Assembly (NCBI GenBank): GCA_009103225.1
Contig: RHPI01000890.1
Span: 213,579-277,578 of the forward strand
Source: Chlorokybus atmophyticus
Lineage: Eukaryota; Streptophyta; Chlorokybophyceae; Chlorokybales; Chlorokybaceae
DNA: 64,000 nt
Reading direction: 5' to 3'
Shown: one piece after another, positions 34,937-49,991 of the stretch
Layout: every line of letters begins with the position of its first letter
Position numbering within the stretch: position 1 is the stretch's first letter
Translations under genes and position numbers: made by a program
The notes under the pieces: generated by a model
Database searches by the model: none
What the model was told of the DNA's origin: nothing
The model's input: only the letters and a program-made list of their open reading frames with translations

Positions 34937-35421
34937 GGTGCTGCATGTGCTGATTGTTGCTCGTAAGCTAACGAGGGGGATGAGGTGTCGCCGGCTAAGG
35001 TCTTAGTCTATACCGCTTATGCATAGGCAAAAATATTTATGTATTCATGCACATGGGGATTGCTTGCATGCTACTTTTTGGTATTACATCACAATTGTTT
35101 AGCTGTCGTGTGGTGGTACGGAGCGGCACTAGCTCACAAACATGCTGGCCTTGTCATTCAGCTGACACAATTTGACCTTGTCATGGCAACAATGTATTCA
35201 CCTGTAAGATTATGTAACGCAATCGCATACACAATCAACCGTTTTGCTGCCAACACGATTTATCATGGAAGGTGTAGCTATCTACCTTGACCTCATGTTC
35301 ATAGACAACAGAATGCACACAATGACAATATTGTCGCCAAGCCAAACCCGATCCTAGGTGCTATCAACCGCACAACCAAATTGCTTAGCTAGCAATGAAT
35401 GCGCTCCAGCAATTACTGAAG
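34937..35421. other. Intergenic, between retrotransposon and symporter
   Basis: No gene is seen. The right part is likely the 3' untranslated region of the minus-strand symporter gene. Confidence 0.4.
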
Positions 35422-38400
35422 TTACTTAAACCCTATGATTATCGCTACAAACGCCACCAAAATACCAACCGCAAAGGCATCGGTGACCCACTTCTCCCGC
35501 TTGTAGCGGGGTTTGGGCCGCAACGGGCGCACGCTTTCCTTGCCGCCTTTGCTACTGTTGATGCTATGAATGCTACCGCTGTCTCCCCCCAACTCAACAC
35601 TATCCCACCCCCCTTCATGAGACTTGGGTTCTGCTGCTGCAAGCAGTCCGCTGCGCTCTTCACCCTTGCGCCCGCTGCTGCTGCCATGTCTACTATTATT
35701 ACTATTACCGTGGCCGTTGGTGGCGTGAGGCTCGCCTACAGAGGCAATGCTGGTTATATGCGAGGCATGGTTGATACTCATGGCCAGCTCGATCTCCGCG
35801 GCGTTCTCGTCCTCGGCCAGCAACTTGTGCACGCCCTCCGTGGAAGTGTCGCCACGAACGGACCAGTCTGAGAAGCGGCTCAAACCCTCATCGGGATCAT
35901 CCTCCCTCATCAACAGACCGTAAAGGCCTTTGTGATAGATAAGCGCCGTGTGCCGATCCTGGAGATGAACCATCAATGTCAAGACCACCCCAAAACTACA
36001 TATTTACAACTGCAGCCTCAGCAAAGCAACCGCATGCAATTGTCATTGCTAACACTCTTGCCTGCTCAGCTTCTGGGCGGGGGAACACAAAGCTTATCGC
36101 AAGGATGATGGTGCTTGTGAAGGCAAAGTTGATTGATGCAAAGTGCAGGAAATTGATGCTCGCCAGGCCCGGCAAGATTAGATCAGTCCGCCCGCTCGTG
36201 GTGCGCAACTCGTTAATGATCTCCAAAACAAAGCGAGCCAAGCCAGCCGCAACACCACATGTGAGGCCGATGCTCCCCGCGACAGCGTTCACACGCTTCC
36301 ACAGCATGCCCCATAGAAACAACGCAAAGATGGGCGGCGCAACAAATGCGGGGGGCTTCTGAATGTACAAAAAGAGCTGATCGCCCAGCAGCGGGATGAA
36401 AGGGAGCCACAGGATGGAAAGCATGGCCACCACCACGACAGTCAACCGGCCCATCCAAACCAGCTCCCTTTCTGTTGTGTAACGCTGTAACAGAATACAA
36501 TGGTGTGAGTCATGCACATGCACTAGGAACTGTTGAACTTTCACAATGTCTGTATGTGCACATATTGATGTGTGCACGCGCATGCGAACACACACATCAA
36601 CATCAAGGTGTACACATGCCTTGTAACGCTGATAGATGTTGATGGTAAAAAGCGTGGCAGAGGAGTTGAACACCGAAGCCAAGCTGCTCATGAGTGCGCT
36701 GATCATCGCGGCGACAAGCAACCCTCTGGAGTTTGGAGGCATAACTGCACAGTGCTTTACAAGTCAGATTGGCTTTTCGGATGCCACGACGCAAGAGATC
36801 GCCTTACCATTCATGACCATCCAAGGAAACGCCTTATCAAACTCTGGCCTTGCGCTCGACATCGTGACAACGCCGCGTTCCTCCATGAGAGACCGCGCAA
36901 TCATCCCCGGTAGCACCATGATGAAACCCGGCAGCAGCTGCCAAACATAAATATTGAGAACCATGGACGCGCATGCAAACTTATGCGCACGCGCAGGCCC
37001 ACGGGGCCACCCACCCACCAATCCCCAGATGCATCAACACTTTGGAGGACTTTTGTTGACCTTCAGTCATGCTGTGCGCACACACGCATGCGAGAGCACC
37101 ATTTTCATGACAATGCAGCGCGCATCCAGATCTCACCTTCAACATGGCACCCCCAACGCACCCGCCTCGGCCATGCTCAATGTTCTTCGCAGCAAGAGCG
37201 CGCTGCACAATGACCTGCAGACAGCAAGGCCAACGTTCATATGCAACGCGGGCTTGTCTTTTGCTACAACAATGACATGAAGTTCACAAAACTGGGCAAA
37301 CCTGATCGCACGCCCAGTACCATAAGCTCACAGTGTAGTACCCAAAAACAAATCCCGTCCATGGAAACTGTGGGTCCTTTGCTGACCTAAGGTTATCAAC
37401 ATCATCAAGAGACGGTTGTAGCAAAAATATCAACAACTACTGATCTCTGCGTGTCCGTACCGCAACAGTTGGAAGTAAGCCGGGTCCAAGTGTGAAAGGC
37501 GTGCTTTGAGGCCGGACAACCCGTCCACTGCAGACAGGCCAACCCCAAGCATTGCGAGGCCGCCAGCAACCAACACGACTGTCTGCAGCGCCTCCGTATA
37601 GATTACAGCAGCAAGGCCACCAAGCACAGTGTACACGGCTGTCGCGAGGATCAGAAGCAGTGTAGCCAACAAGCCGTTTATGTCCGTCAGCTGTTCAAGT
37701 AGCGTGTGAGGTTTGCTGATGAGTTTGCTGGTACTGACATCAAGCATGCTAGTATGTTGGTTTACCGCGGAGATGAGGATCTGGCCCGCGTAGAGGGTGG
37801 CGGATATCTTTGTGAAGACGTAGAGTATGAGTGAGAGGACTACCAAGAATGTGCGGCAGTAACCGTTGTAGCGCCGCTCGACCCAGTCTGGCATGGTTGT
37901 TACAACCGCCGTCATGTATACCGGGAGGAAGAAATAGCCGAGAGCCAACAAACAAGGCATTGCCCCCCATTCATACCTGTTTGGTCAACGTGTGAACACA
38001 CGTACGAACGTACAGATGTGAACATGTACATTGCAGCTGGCAGTTTGCTGCTGCAAACATACCAGCCTACAGCGATGCCAGAGTGTGCGGCGGTGCCAGC
38101 GAGTCCAACAAAGTGTTCCGCGCCGATGTTGGAGGCAAAGAGTGACGCCGCCACTGCCCACCACGGCACAGAACGCTCAGCCAGAAAGTACGCGTCGCCA
38201 TCGCTCCTCTCCGCCTGCTGAGTAACCTGCGCGGGCATCAACTCATGTTGGGCAAAATAACAGTTGCACCAAAACTTGTACAGCTGCAGCCGTGCATCAG
38301 GAACTGTAAAGATTAGTGCTGTTGTCGCCTGCTTGTAGTGCATACATGCGGGAAGCTACTCAATGTTATGGCAGAGTTTAACTCAGCTCAGCAAGCATTC

Positions 38401-39200
38401 GGGTGTTTGATCAGCACAAGTTGTACTGTACCATGGCTAAGCCTGCCTCACAACTGCGGACGCTGATTTGGTCCATGCACTGCATAGTTGTACAACCAGT
38501 AGTACTCGGATGAAGGGTTTTCTGGTGTACACATCAAAGCTTAGGGAAGGATGTGACCTTAACTTCAACGCGACAGCAACAAGATCAAGCTGAGAGACTA
38601 AGCAATAAAACAGGTGCAAACTGTGCTGAGTTGCAGCTTGTTGTATGTGTAAACAATGAAGCTTGCTCTCACTAGCAAGCGGACTCGTTGTGTGCGAGCC
38701 GGCTGTTGCATGTTAGCAACTCAATCGCATGCTTGAGGACACGCATGTGCGTTTGTGCGCGTGCGCATGCGTGCACCCTCGCAGATCTGGAGTTTAGTAG
38801 GCTGACTGAGATGATGGAACTGACAGCCGTATTTTGCAACCTAGTGAGTGGTGAAGAACAGGACAATCTCGCAAGGGTGTTGTCAAGCAACAGTGCGCTA
38901 TCTGAAAAGCTTGTTTGCAATGGCAGCTGCTAGCAAACATGCTGCAAGGAAAAGTTTCTTCAACACTATCACTATGTCACAGCCACTGGCACGTGACATG
39001 CGCGCCCTGTCAGTTCAAAGCACAGCTGGTTGCGTCATGCCACACCCTACCTGGCGTTTGGAAATGGCAAAGCTGAGGCCAGCCAGCACAGCAAAGTAGA
39101 CCACAAGCGTGAGGATGTCGCCCCAGTGAAAGACCCCGCCGCCATCGCCAACCTCAGGCGCCAGGCTGGGCGCAGGGGAAGGACCATACTGACTATGCAT
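35422..39200 (-). CDS. Sodium/solute symporter (SSS/SLC5-like, SGLT type)
   Basis: Nine minus-strand exons: 39200-39051, 38226-38063, 37976-37441, 37381-37302, 37214-37137, 36937-36808, 36744-36620, 36484-36062 and 35958-35422, giving 740 residues. It is a multi-pass membrane carrier. Family marks are TM1 ([19 protein letters not shown]), [70 protein letters not shown] followed by [20 protein letters not shown], and [20 protein letters not shown], the usual Na-site helix. A long hydrophilic loop near the C-terminus (about residues 560-715, Ser/Gly/Asn-rich) precedes a final TM ([16 protein letters not shown]). The substrate (sugar, inositol, urea or other) is not decidable. Introns 7 (AG|GCATGT) and 8 (AG|GCAAGA) appear to use GC donors; alternative phase-0 GT donors exist but are weaker. 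Confidence 0.88.
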
Positions 39201-40446
39201 TGTCTGCGTATTTCTCCCTTGCCACTCTCAACGCCGATGAATGGCCAACACTGCGCTTGTATGACGGAGGTCTACACCAACCACAAGTACACTACCACCA
39301 CGAAGCTCGCCCATAGCGTGATCCAACACAATTACACAAATTTCGATCACGAAGACTAGCAGTGAGTCTCCCGCCTCTGACTGAGTGATTGATTTGAGAG
39401 TGTGCAATAAGCTGGTGGCAAGCTGACCAGCGGAGGCTGGCTAGGACAGCAAGCTGTCAGCAAGCTGGCGTGCAAGGCACTGCTGGCAGGACGCCACGAA
39501 CCAGTGACACCAAGAGCTGCCTATCAGCTGATCTGCGCTGGAGTTGAGCTTGAATTAGAGTTCACGACACCAAGGAACAACAACCTAAATGACGCCTCTA
39601 CCTCCGCCTCGTCCTCCACGGCCTCCGCTGCTGCCAGCTGTGTGCCGCAACGACGACGGTTTGCACCCAGCATGCTGCATCGTATCCAGACACATTGTGC
39701 ACGCAGCAACACAGACACCAGTCGGACACGCTTCTCATGCATACGTTTCTCAATGAACTTCGCACACTTGCCCGCAGCATATTCTTATAGAGGTCTCATT
39801 TGGCATCGCTATAACAGTTAGCTCACGTGTGCGTGTCTGCGCATGTCGGCATCAGCGTCGTCGTCGGCGGCGGCGTAGCTGGCGGCGGCGGGGGGGTGAG
39901 AACCTTTGTAATGGCGAGATCACTGAGCTCATCTGTGTACGCTGCGGCCTTTGGAGGTGGTGATGCGCTGAGCAGAGCAGCGCCGCAGCCTGGCCGTCGT
40001 GTGCGGGCGGCGGCGGCGGCCGCAGGCAATGCGGGAGGAGAGCAGGGCAGTCAATGGCGTGGGTTCTTTACGCCAGAAGGTGTTTTAATGTTCGCTTTGG
40101 ATGTTCAAACGGCCTCCCTGCTCGCCTTCACGATCTCTGTGCATAAGTTGCGTGTCCGATTGGCTGAAATGGCTGAAGTCAGCAAAAAGGCATGGTGCAT
40201 CAAGCTGCGTTGTCATGCGCATTGTGACATGAATCCTGTCACATGACACTGGCATTAACATGATATACATTCCGTGGCATTCACATGTCCGACGTTGGGG
40301 TGGAGCACTTATGTGAGAAGCAATCATGTAAGAAATGTGAGATGATGGACATTGGGTGCGTCAAGCTGCATTTGTGTGCATTGTGACTTGTGACACATGC
40401 GTCCACATGATGTCTGTTCGGTAGCTTTGATAGAGTAGACCATAAG
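39201..40446. other. Upstream of the symporter; possible first exon at 39911
   Basis: A plus-strand ATG at 39911 opens an Ala/Arg-rich frame (MARSLSSSVYAAAFGGG...) that looks like a leader peptide, but no downstream exon could be linked. 40195-40250 and 40357-40410 are similar (CATCAAGCTGCGTTGT and CGTCAAGCTGCATTTGT), a diverged local duplication. Confidence 0.25.
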
Positions 40447-40596
40447 ATGGAGCAATTCGGTGTGGACTTTCACAAGAGGATAGAGCAATTCGGGCAGAAT
40501 TCTGACAATGGGATGCAGCAAGTCCGGGAAAATTCTGACGCACACGTGGACGAGGTGCGCCAGCTGTTGCTTGAGCAAGCGCGAAAAGACTACTGA
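40447..40596 (+). CDS. Small open frame, hydrophilic, possibly coiled (49 residues)
   Basis: ATG at 40447 to TGA at 40594-40596. The peptide is rich in Gln, Glu, Asp and Arg, with an internal near-repeat (IEQFGQNSD then VRENSD) and a helical-looking end (VDEVRQLLLEQARKDY). It could be a last exon or chance. No family is recognised. Confidence 0.2.
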   Translation: MEQFGVDFHKRIEQFGQNSDNGMQQVRENSDAHVDEVRQLLLEQARKDY

Positions 40597-42912
<2,316 letters not shown>

Positions 42913-42913
42913 N

Positions 42914-44015
42914 TGTAAGCGCACATGTCGTATTACTGTGCATGCCACACACTCGCACCGTGCAACCTAACAGTTTGTGGATTACTAGCATGTCCTCCGT
43001 TCAATTGAACGCGTGTGCGCGCGCGCATGTACCAACCGCGTGCAGGACGCACCGTCGTCGTTGTGGTGATGCATTGTCATCGATCGCGACAGCATCGGTC
43101 TCGAGTGGCACAAAGCCTTTCCCCTCAGTAAGCGCAGCTTGAGCTGGCAGAATGACGAGTTTGCTGAAGTGTGTAGCGCGCATGGTAACAGGAGTGCCCT
43201 CTCTTTTATCAGACGCTGAAGGAAAGTACACAATCAAACAATGGTGCTGCTGCACTTCCCACTCGCGTCGTGCACAGTGATCCCTCACCGTCATCTCCGC
43301 TGTCGTGGCTGCGAACGCAACACAAGCATAACACAACAGTACCACTGGTAGGGTGGACACACGCACACTTACGGGAGTGACTGCACTCATACTTACATTC
43401 GGGCTTCACATACCCCAAATGGGGCGGGACACACTCACATGCAAGTTGGGCAGCAGTACCCATTTGTCTTGTGAACTCTCCCCCTTTGCAGTGATTGTGT
43501 CCTGTCCCAAAGTGGCGCAGCAGCAAGGTCAAGGTCCCCTCCACCCACACCACAACAACGGTGCGGGTCGACACGTACGACACACGCGTGCGTGTCTGCA
43601 AGAACATGGATGTGGATGTGCCTGTGCATGCGTGTGCATGCCATCATGTGTGCAGAACCAATGCCATGCAGCTACAAGCGACGTTGCTGTTGCAGAGGGT
43701 CATCAACGCGGTGGTGATGACAGTTTTCGACACTCGTTGCCCACTACACACGCGATGCGTTTGAGCACATACATACGCACGCACGCACGCTTTGTCCATC
43801 ATTGTTGGTGACCGCGCATGTGTTGATGCTTTCTCATACATGGCCAGCAGAAGAGGCGACGACAGAGGAGCCAGTGGTGATGTCGCCGCGGTGGCGGCAA
43901 TGGTCTGGCAGCTCTGCGCACGACTCGTCTCACGCTTCTCACATGAGTGTGCCACACGGCGTGCGTGTGTCACAGGGTTGTGTTGGGAGGCGCGCATCGG
44001 TCAGCTCTCTCCTCG
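42914..44015. other. Unresolved region before the AP2-like fragment
   Basis: A minus-strand frame (43001-43390) opens with a hydrophobic, signal-like segment (LPVVLLCYACVAFAA) but has no recognised domain. TG/CA repeats are common. Confidence 0.25.
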
Positions 44016-44239
44016 GCAAAAAACAAATACCGCTACTTGGGGCTGTATGACACTGAGGAGGAGGCAGCCGCCTACGGTGTGGAAGCCATTAGGTAGCCGT
44101 TGTATGCAAGTGTGAGTCCGTTTATCCATTCAGTAGTGCTGTGTGCACTTATCTAAAGAAGCATTGAGACGTGATCTGACTGTATGCGCAGGCAACGCGG
44201 GGCCGGAGGCTGTCACCAGCTTCAAGATTTATAAGACAG
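44016..44239 (+). pseudogene. AP2/ERF-like domain fragment
   Basis: 44016-44093 encodes AKNKYRYLGLYDTEEEAAAY followed by GVEAIR, close to the YLG-x-[FY]-D-T-E-E-E-A-A-x-A-Y block of AP2 DNA-binding domains. 44192-44239 encodes NAGPEAVTSFKIYKT, resembling the following G-x-x-A-V-T-N-F segment. The two lie either side of a plausible intron (AG|GTAGCC ... GCAG). The phases do not agree, however, and the first frame meets TAG at once. The upstream half of an AP2 domain was not found. It may be a decayed transcription factor gene, or an assembly error may have shifted the frame. The domain call is my inference. Confidence 0.4.
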
Positions 44240-47200
44240 GTGAGAATGCATGCACAACAGTGCTGCACAACAGTCCACTCTGGCACACACGCGCACGAAG
44301 CCGTTGGATGTTGGGTTTGTTGTTGTTGTGATTTGTCTCTCTCTGACTCACCCCTTAACGTCGTTCTATAGTTTGCTACTCTCCTGCGGGAGTGCGGGTA
44401 CGCCGTCCAGCCCAGCTGCTGTGTGTGTGTGTGAGACGGCTGCAACTACGACCAACATGCAGGATGCATGCTCCCTCACCTGGCCTTGCCAACAACAACA
44501 ACAACAGCCCTTCAATCCTCCGCCCTGCCTGCCGCGTTGACAGCGAAATGACGCATGCTTCGCAAGCGCACTGAAGACATGCAAAGAGAGCAAAGGTGAG
44601 CACGCACGCATACACACAAAGACACATACACACAGTTGGAGACGCACACGCACATGTGCAAGAAGTGGTGCCATGTCGGGTGTAGGGTCGACGCCATGGC
44701 TGAGATGATGGGTTATTGTGGGTTTCACTGATGCTCATTTTGTACCTTAGCTATGAGTTTGTGTCTGAGCCATGGGATTCTGGGGGAATCACCAACAAGT
44801 TGAACACGCCCAGTGTGTACAACGCTGCGCATTAATCCAACCTCATTCAGGAGCAGACGGTCTCGCATCGCATCAGTGGTCTCACATGCGCGCTGTGGGC
44901 AGTAGGTTCATGAGTGTAGGATACATCGGGATGCGTGTCATTCGCTAATTTGCTGTACAGCAATAGCTGTATAGTAGATGTGTTTCAGTTGACTGAAACA
45001 CATCAACTAGCGTCATACGACTGTTGTGTATAGTGCAGACCGTCAGCTGCAGAAACCAAAACAAACCTGACTGCTGCGTACGTGGTGTTCTCTCCTGTTG
45101 GTCATTCTCAGTTTTGATATTGTAGTCGGATTTGGTTCGCGGAAAGGAAACCAATCGTCTAATTTCGTGGTTGGTCATTGACGGCAAACATGCATGCTGA
45201 TCATGTGGGTGAGCTATGCCTCTGTTTGCTCCATTGCGTGTTGAACAGTACGCTGGCGTTGGGGGTAAAGCCTTGCACAACGATTCATGGCTGTCACTGA
45301 TGCGCAGCGCAGCGCAGTCAGTGGCATGCAAGCAAACCAGCGTGAAATACGACATCACATGACGGTACCACCATTGTCTGCAACTACTGCTGTCGTGTTG
45401 CCACTTTGTTGTCACTGACGTTGTGTGTTATTAAGTGTTGAGAGTACATGCGCCCCAGGCAAGATGCAGTCCACATGCACAACAACATACGCACGACATT
45501 CAAGATGGTTTTGAAAACACTGCACAACGGTGTACAGTCAGTCACACCAGCCGACGTCATCAAAGCAACACACAGTTACACTTTTTGCCAGAGAGGTATA
45601 CGCATCCGCACGGTGATGCATGGTGTCTATTGACGAAACCAATAGAGAAGGAAGGAAGCCATTCTGCTGTGTTCTGTCTGTCTGCCAACCGACTGATTCA
45701 CCAGAGCAGGGCTGGACCCAAACCGAGCCTGCATTATGCAGGCTTATGCGCATGGGATGGATGAAACGAATACTACTACAACTGGATGGCTGGAGGGTCA
45801 TGCCGGGAGGCTCGTTGTACAGAGCGGTGTCCCTGTCCCGGTGCAACGTCAAACCCACATTGACGAGGTGAAGTTGTACAGATGTCTGCCGCGATCAAGC
45901 CACCCCATCTGGCATGTGTGAATGCCGTACGCATACACACATGCTCCTCAACCACGACCGCAGAGTGCGCGGTCATGCCCTTTGTGATGATGAGCGTCAC
46001 AAAGGTTTTGTCCTGAAGCAACGCACAACGCTTGTTAGCGACACACACACACCGACAAACAACAAGCAAGTGATTGGCAGTGCAGCACGCAACACCCACC
46101 TCAGTCTCACTGTTGTTGTTGTTGTTGCATTTTATGGGAGTATCAGTCTCCAGAGGCCGTTTGTACTCATACGCACTGCACTCGCCAGCAAAGGTGTACT
46201 GATCTGAGTCTTGAACGAGGGACTGCGACTATGGCCCTGCCTTGCTGGAGGCGTGTGGGGCTGTCTCCAACCAGAGCCCACTCAGCAGTAGCCAACAGGT
46301 TGTAAAGGACGCTCGGCACGTACTTCATGTGACAGCGATGGCGTCCCAGTACTTGTTGCCTTGCTGAGAAGTTGGAAACAAGCATGCCGCCACGGCTGAA
46401 GATGTTGCTCGTTGAGGGTGCTGCTAGGGAGCCTTGCGGCCATGCATGCCTTCAACGTATACATGGTCAGGAAGCTGTGCTGTTGCTGTACCAACCTGGT
46501 GAACGTTGGGCGCCCCCGCCTTTCTCCACGGGTGAGACATCGCGTACATGTCGTGCGCGGCACTTGTGTACAGGAGCTGAGCGCATCGAACAATGGCAAC
46601 CGAGGTTGGCTGTTGTCAATGCCGGCGTCCACCGCAGCTGAGTGCTCGAAGCGCTCGGCTGGCAGGGAGGGTGCACACTGTCGACCTTCCTCCCGGCACC
46701 TACAAAGACATGGTGAAGGGCCAAGTGGTCAAGTGATGAGTTCGCAGCTGGTCTAGTTCCTCCTCAACACACACTGCTTCATTTACATCTACCGAGTAGA
46801 AGCCGGATGGAGGGCACATCAGGAACACATCGCGGCAGTGCTGGTCTCATCGCTAACCGCTGTTGCCGCCAGTGACATCGAGCATCAAGCGCGTCCACCA
46901 GCGCGTGTTGTTGACGAGGGGGGCATGAGGTTGGAGTTGGCGTCCTTCAGCAGGCACACACCACGACAGACGTGTGGAGGCACCTGCCTGAATGTGTTCC
47001 CCCGTCGTGGCTGCCGAGCACACAGCAGTGTCTGAGCTTAGCTACTCCGTCGACGACTTCGTCTGGGTAGGGCGTTCGTCATGTCACAGAGTAGAGTACG
47101 GCTGGGGCTCCGGGCGCCGTAGACATTCTCCTTGAAGCCGCGGCATTGTCAATGCCGAAGGTGATGGGCTCTCCAGGTCGCACGGCCATCAAGGCACAGC

Positions 47201-47443
47201 GATCAGGGGAGGTGCCTGGAGGACGAAAAGCTCCCACAGAAGGGGGTCTTGCTTGCGGAGCTGCACAGGACGTCGCGCACGTGATGGTCAGGCCACTCTC
47301 TGGTGACGTGGCTGGCTGCCGCCGGGGGTTTCCGCCAAAGGCAGCTCTTTCTCGCCAAGGCAGGCCGCGCGCGAACAACACACAGGACATGGCTCTGGAG
47401 CTCCTCGCTGATGCTGCTGCATTCGAGTCCACCAAGTACGCGC

Positions 47444-47445
<2 letters not shown>
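44240..47445. other. Unresolved region, possible decayed or unrecognised genes
   Basis: Open segments occur on both strands, for example minus 46167-46385 (...MKYVPSVLYNLLATAEWALV...) and plus 47146-47445 (...NNTQDMALELLADAAAFEST). None is a family I recognise and none joins into a complete model. Confidence 0.25.
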
Positions 47446-47492
<47 letters not shown>

Positions 47493-47701
47493 NNNNNNNN
47501 NNNNNNNNNNNNNNNNNNNNNNNNNNNNNNNNNNNNNNNNNNNNNNNNNNNNNNNNNNNNNNNNNNNNNNNNNNNNNNNNNNNNNNNNNNNNNNNNNNNN
47601 NNNNNNNNNNNNNNNNNNNNNNNNNNNNNNNNNNNNNNNNNNNNNNNNNNNNNNNNNNNNNNNNNNNNNNNNNNNNNNNNNNNNNNNNNNNNNNNNNNNN
47701 N

Positions 47702-47783
<82 letters not shown>
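47446..47783. repeat. (CT)n microsatellite with a 209-nt assembly gap
   Basis: CT repeat at 47446-47492 and 47702-47783 with N at 47493-47701. Confidence 0.95.
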
Positions 47784-47786
<3 letters not shown>

Positions 47787-48778
47787 CCTGGTTGGCGTGT
47801 GCACGCCACAGTTGGCGTACAGGACATCGCGTTGGTGACGGTGGTGATGCCCGCGCGGGGCAAGGTGAATGTGGGACATTGTGGCCCCGATCTTCCTCCA
47901 TGATGGCCCGACAGGTGCCGCAAACAACGTTGTTAGCGTCGAGTGGAAGGCAGCGGTACAAGGCAGCAATCAAGGGCTTGTTGTTGTTGTGCTTCGCGAG
48001 GGCGCCTCGCCGCTCGAGCGCACGTGGGCGGATGCGATAATCATCGATGATGATGGCGCGAAGAAGCTCCTCTGATACCTACCGACGGTGAACAGTGCAA
48101 TACATGCGCTCATGCATGTGCACACGCATGCACAGACGCGCTTGCGTGCTAGTCCATATCCCACACAGCTATCGTGTACACAGTGTGATCTACTTTACCC
48201 CGTGTTGTTGTTGTTGTTGTTGTTTTTGATTTTGCTCCGGTGAGAAACATAAATCAATTGATCAATTCAGAAGTTAGCATGAGGCTTACTGACCATCAAT
48301 GGCGCTGGCAACTGTAGCAGCAACAAGCCCCGCATTCAGTCCATCTCACAAAAGTCAACCAAGGGACACAATGCACAGCAAAGCTGCGAACGAGTCGAAC
48401 ATTGCTTGTGCGTGCGCGCACCTGTCTGCATGGCGTTATCGTCTTCTCATGCGCAGCTTCGCGTGCGGCGACCGCACTCATTATCATCAAACCGGGTGGG
48501 GTGCAGGCAAGCAACTTGCTGGGGATGGCGTGTCGGCATGGACGTGTGCGGCGACCGGGATGGGCTCAGCATCGTGTTGATGCACCGCGAGTGTAGTGTG
48601 GTTGTTTATGTGGACACTGTCAACAATCGTAGCGTCCTGGTTTCACGTGCTGGCATAGCGGATGCTGTTGCAACCGGTCCTCAGTTAAGCTTGCATGTGT
48701 GCGTACTCACGTGTGCGCTTGCGTGCTCGTACGCGTGTGCGCGCGCTTGATGCTATGGGCAGTTGGTAACGTGCCAAG
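47784..48778. other. Unresolved; open frames of unknown product
   Basis: Plus-strand 47869-48075 is open (...SNQGLVVVVLREGASPLERT...IIIDDDGAKKLL) and ends in TGA. 48540-48680 is also open (...DRDGLSIVLMHRECSVVVYV...). They read like protein but have no family I can name. Confidence 0.25.
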
Positions 48779-49108
48779 TACCTGTTGTTCGTGGACTAAC
48801 GCCTAACCACTGTCTGACTCATCGGCTGCACCTCCTCCTAGCATCTTACCTGCAAGGGAGTGGAGTGAAAACTGAATGATGTAAGCAGGCATGCAAGCTT
48901 CTATTCCTATCAAGCAGGGATGGGAGAGCACATGCACAGCAACATGCACACAGACCTGATTCACGTCGCTGGGATGAGGTGGCATATCTTGGTCCCAAAC
49001 AACAGGCATGGTTGTCCTGGTTGTCACAGCTGGTGTCTATTGACAAATACAAAGGGTCGTGGGCTGATGGCGACTGGATACGCCATCTCCTAAAGGTGAC
49101 GTCACCCG
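48779..49108 (-). pseudogene. RAE1/GLE2 pseudogene fragment (exons 2 and 3)
   Basis: The stretch aligns with 51050-51345 of the intact RAE1 gene. CCACTGTCTGACTCATCGGC and GGCTGCACCTCC, then CTTACCTGCAAG, match the exon 3 end at about 51080-51124. GGTTGTCCTGGTTGTCACAG and ATACGCCATCTCCTAAAGG, then TGACGTCACCCG, match exon 2 at 51250-51345. Spacing is similar. Substitutions and indels break the frame. Exons 1, 4 and 5 were not found nearby, so this is a partial duplication about 2.2 kb from its source and in the same orientation. Confidence 0.7.
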
Positions 49109-49991
49109 AACATACGCCGTAACTGTACAACGTAGAATTTGTACAAGATTATTGCTGAATGGATGAAGACAATGGATGAAATGAAGCATGCATATGCAAC
49201 TCTACTGTTGATTATGCCTAGGCACTATTGATTTTACAAATCTGCGATACCGATAGTGCATATGCATAGCTCACTGTTACTGCCTATGCATGCTTAGCAT
49301 TGACTCAAATTCACATTGCCACGCTTGTGTATACATTCGTAAGATTGAATACTTGTATGCAGCGTAAGCACCCAGTCTTGTAAGCGTGGCCTTTGATTGA
49401 TGTGGTGTTTTCTCACATCCAAGCAATGAAAAGTTGTCAGCGTGCACATTGTGATTGATCACAAATCTATGTTATCAATGCACAGTCACCAATACCCCAA
49501 TCACGCATATAGTGCAGGTGCATGCTTACATGGCTAACGGGGTGGTAGGGGTAGTGTAGCGTGTTAGGCAGTGAATGAACCCGGTGGTCAACCTTACAAT
49601 GGTGATGTTGGTATGTGCTATGTCACTCGGCATCCTGCTGACTGTGCATGCCAGTATGCATGTGCATTTCTGTTTCGCATTGTTTGTACATAAGGTCACA
49701 TGGCAAATGCGACTGCAAAGCTAAGCTAGAATGATTGAGCACAAGCATACGGGCTGGCCCTTGGTAATCAACATGCACATGGGAAGGGGCTCGTATGTAG
49801 CTCCTCAAACCCTGCTTGCTGACAGTAGTATACTGCAGCAACCTTGCTCGGAATGTCTCTCACAACAATCCTCATTATTCTATGACAATAGGCCTAGACC
49901 AGCACACTGCTGCATCACGCGCACGACAAACCAACATGGGCTTGCAACTAGGCTGTACATCAAAAAGTCCGACACAGCAAGGTGGTGGTCA
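49109..49991. other. Intergenic, downstream of RAE1
   Basis: No gene is seen. It includes the probable 3' untranslated region of RAE1. Confidence 0.4.
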
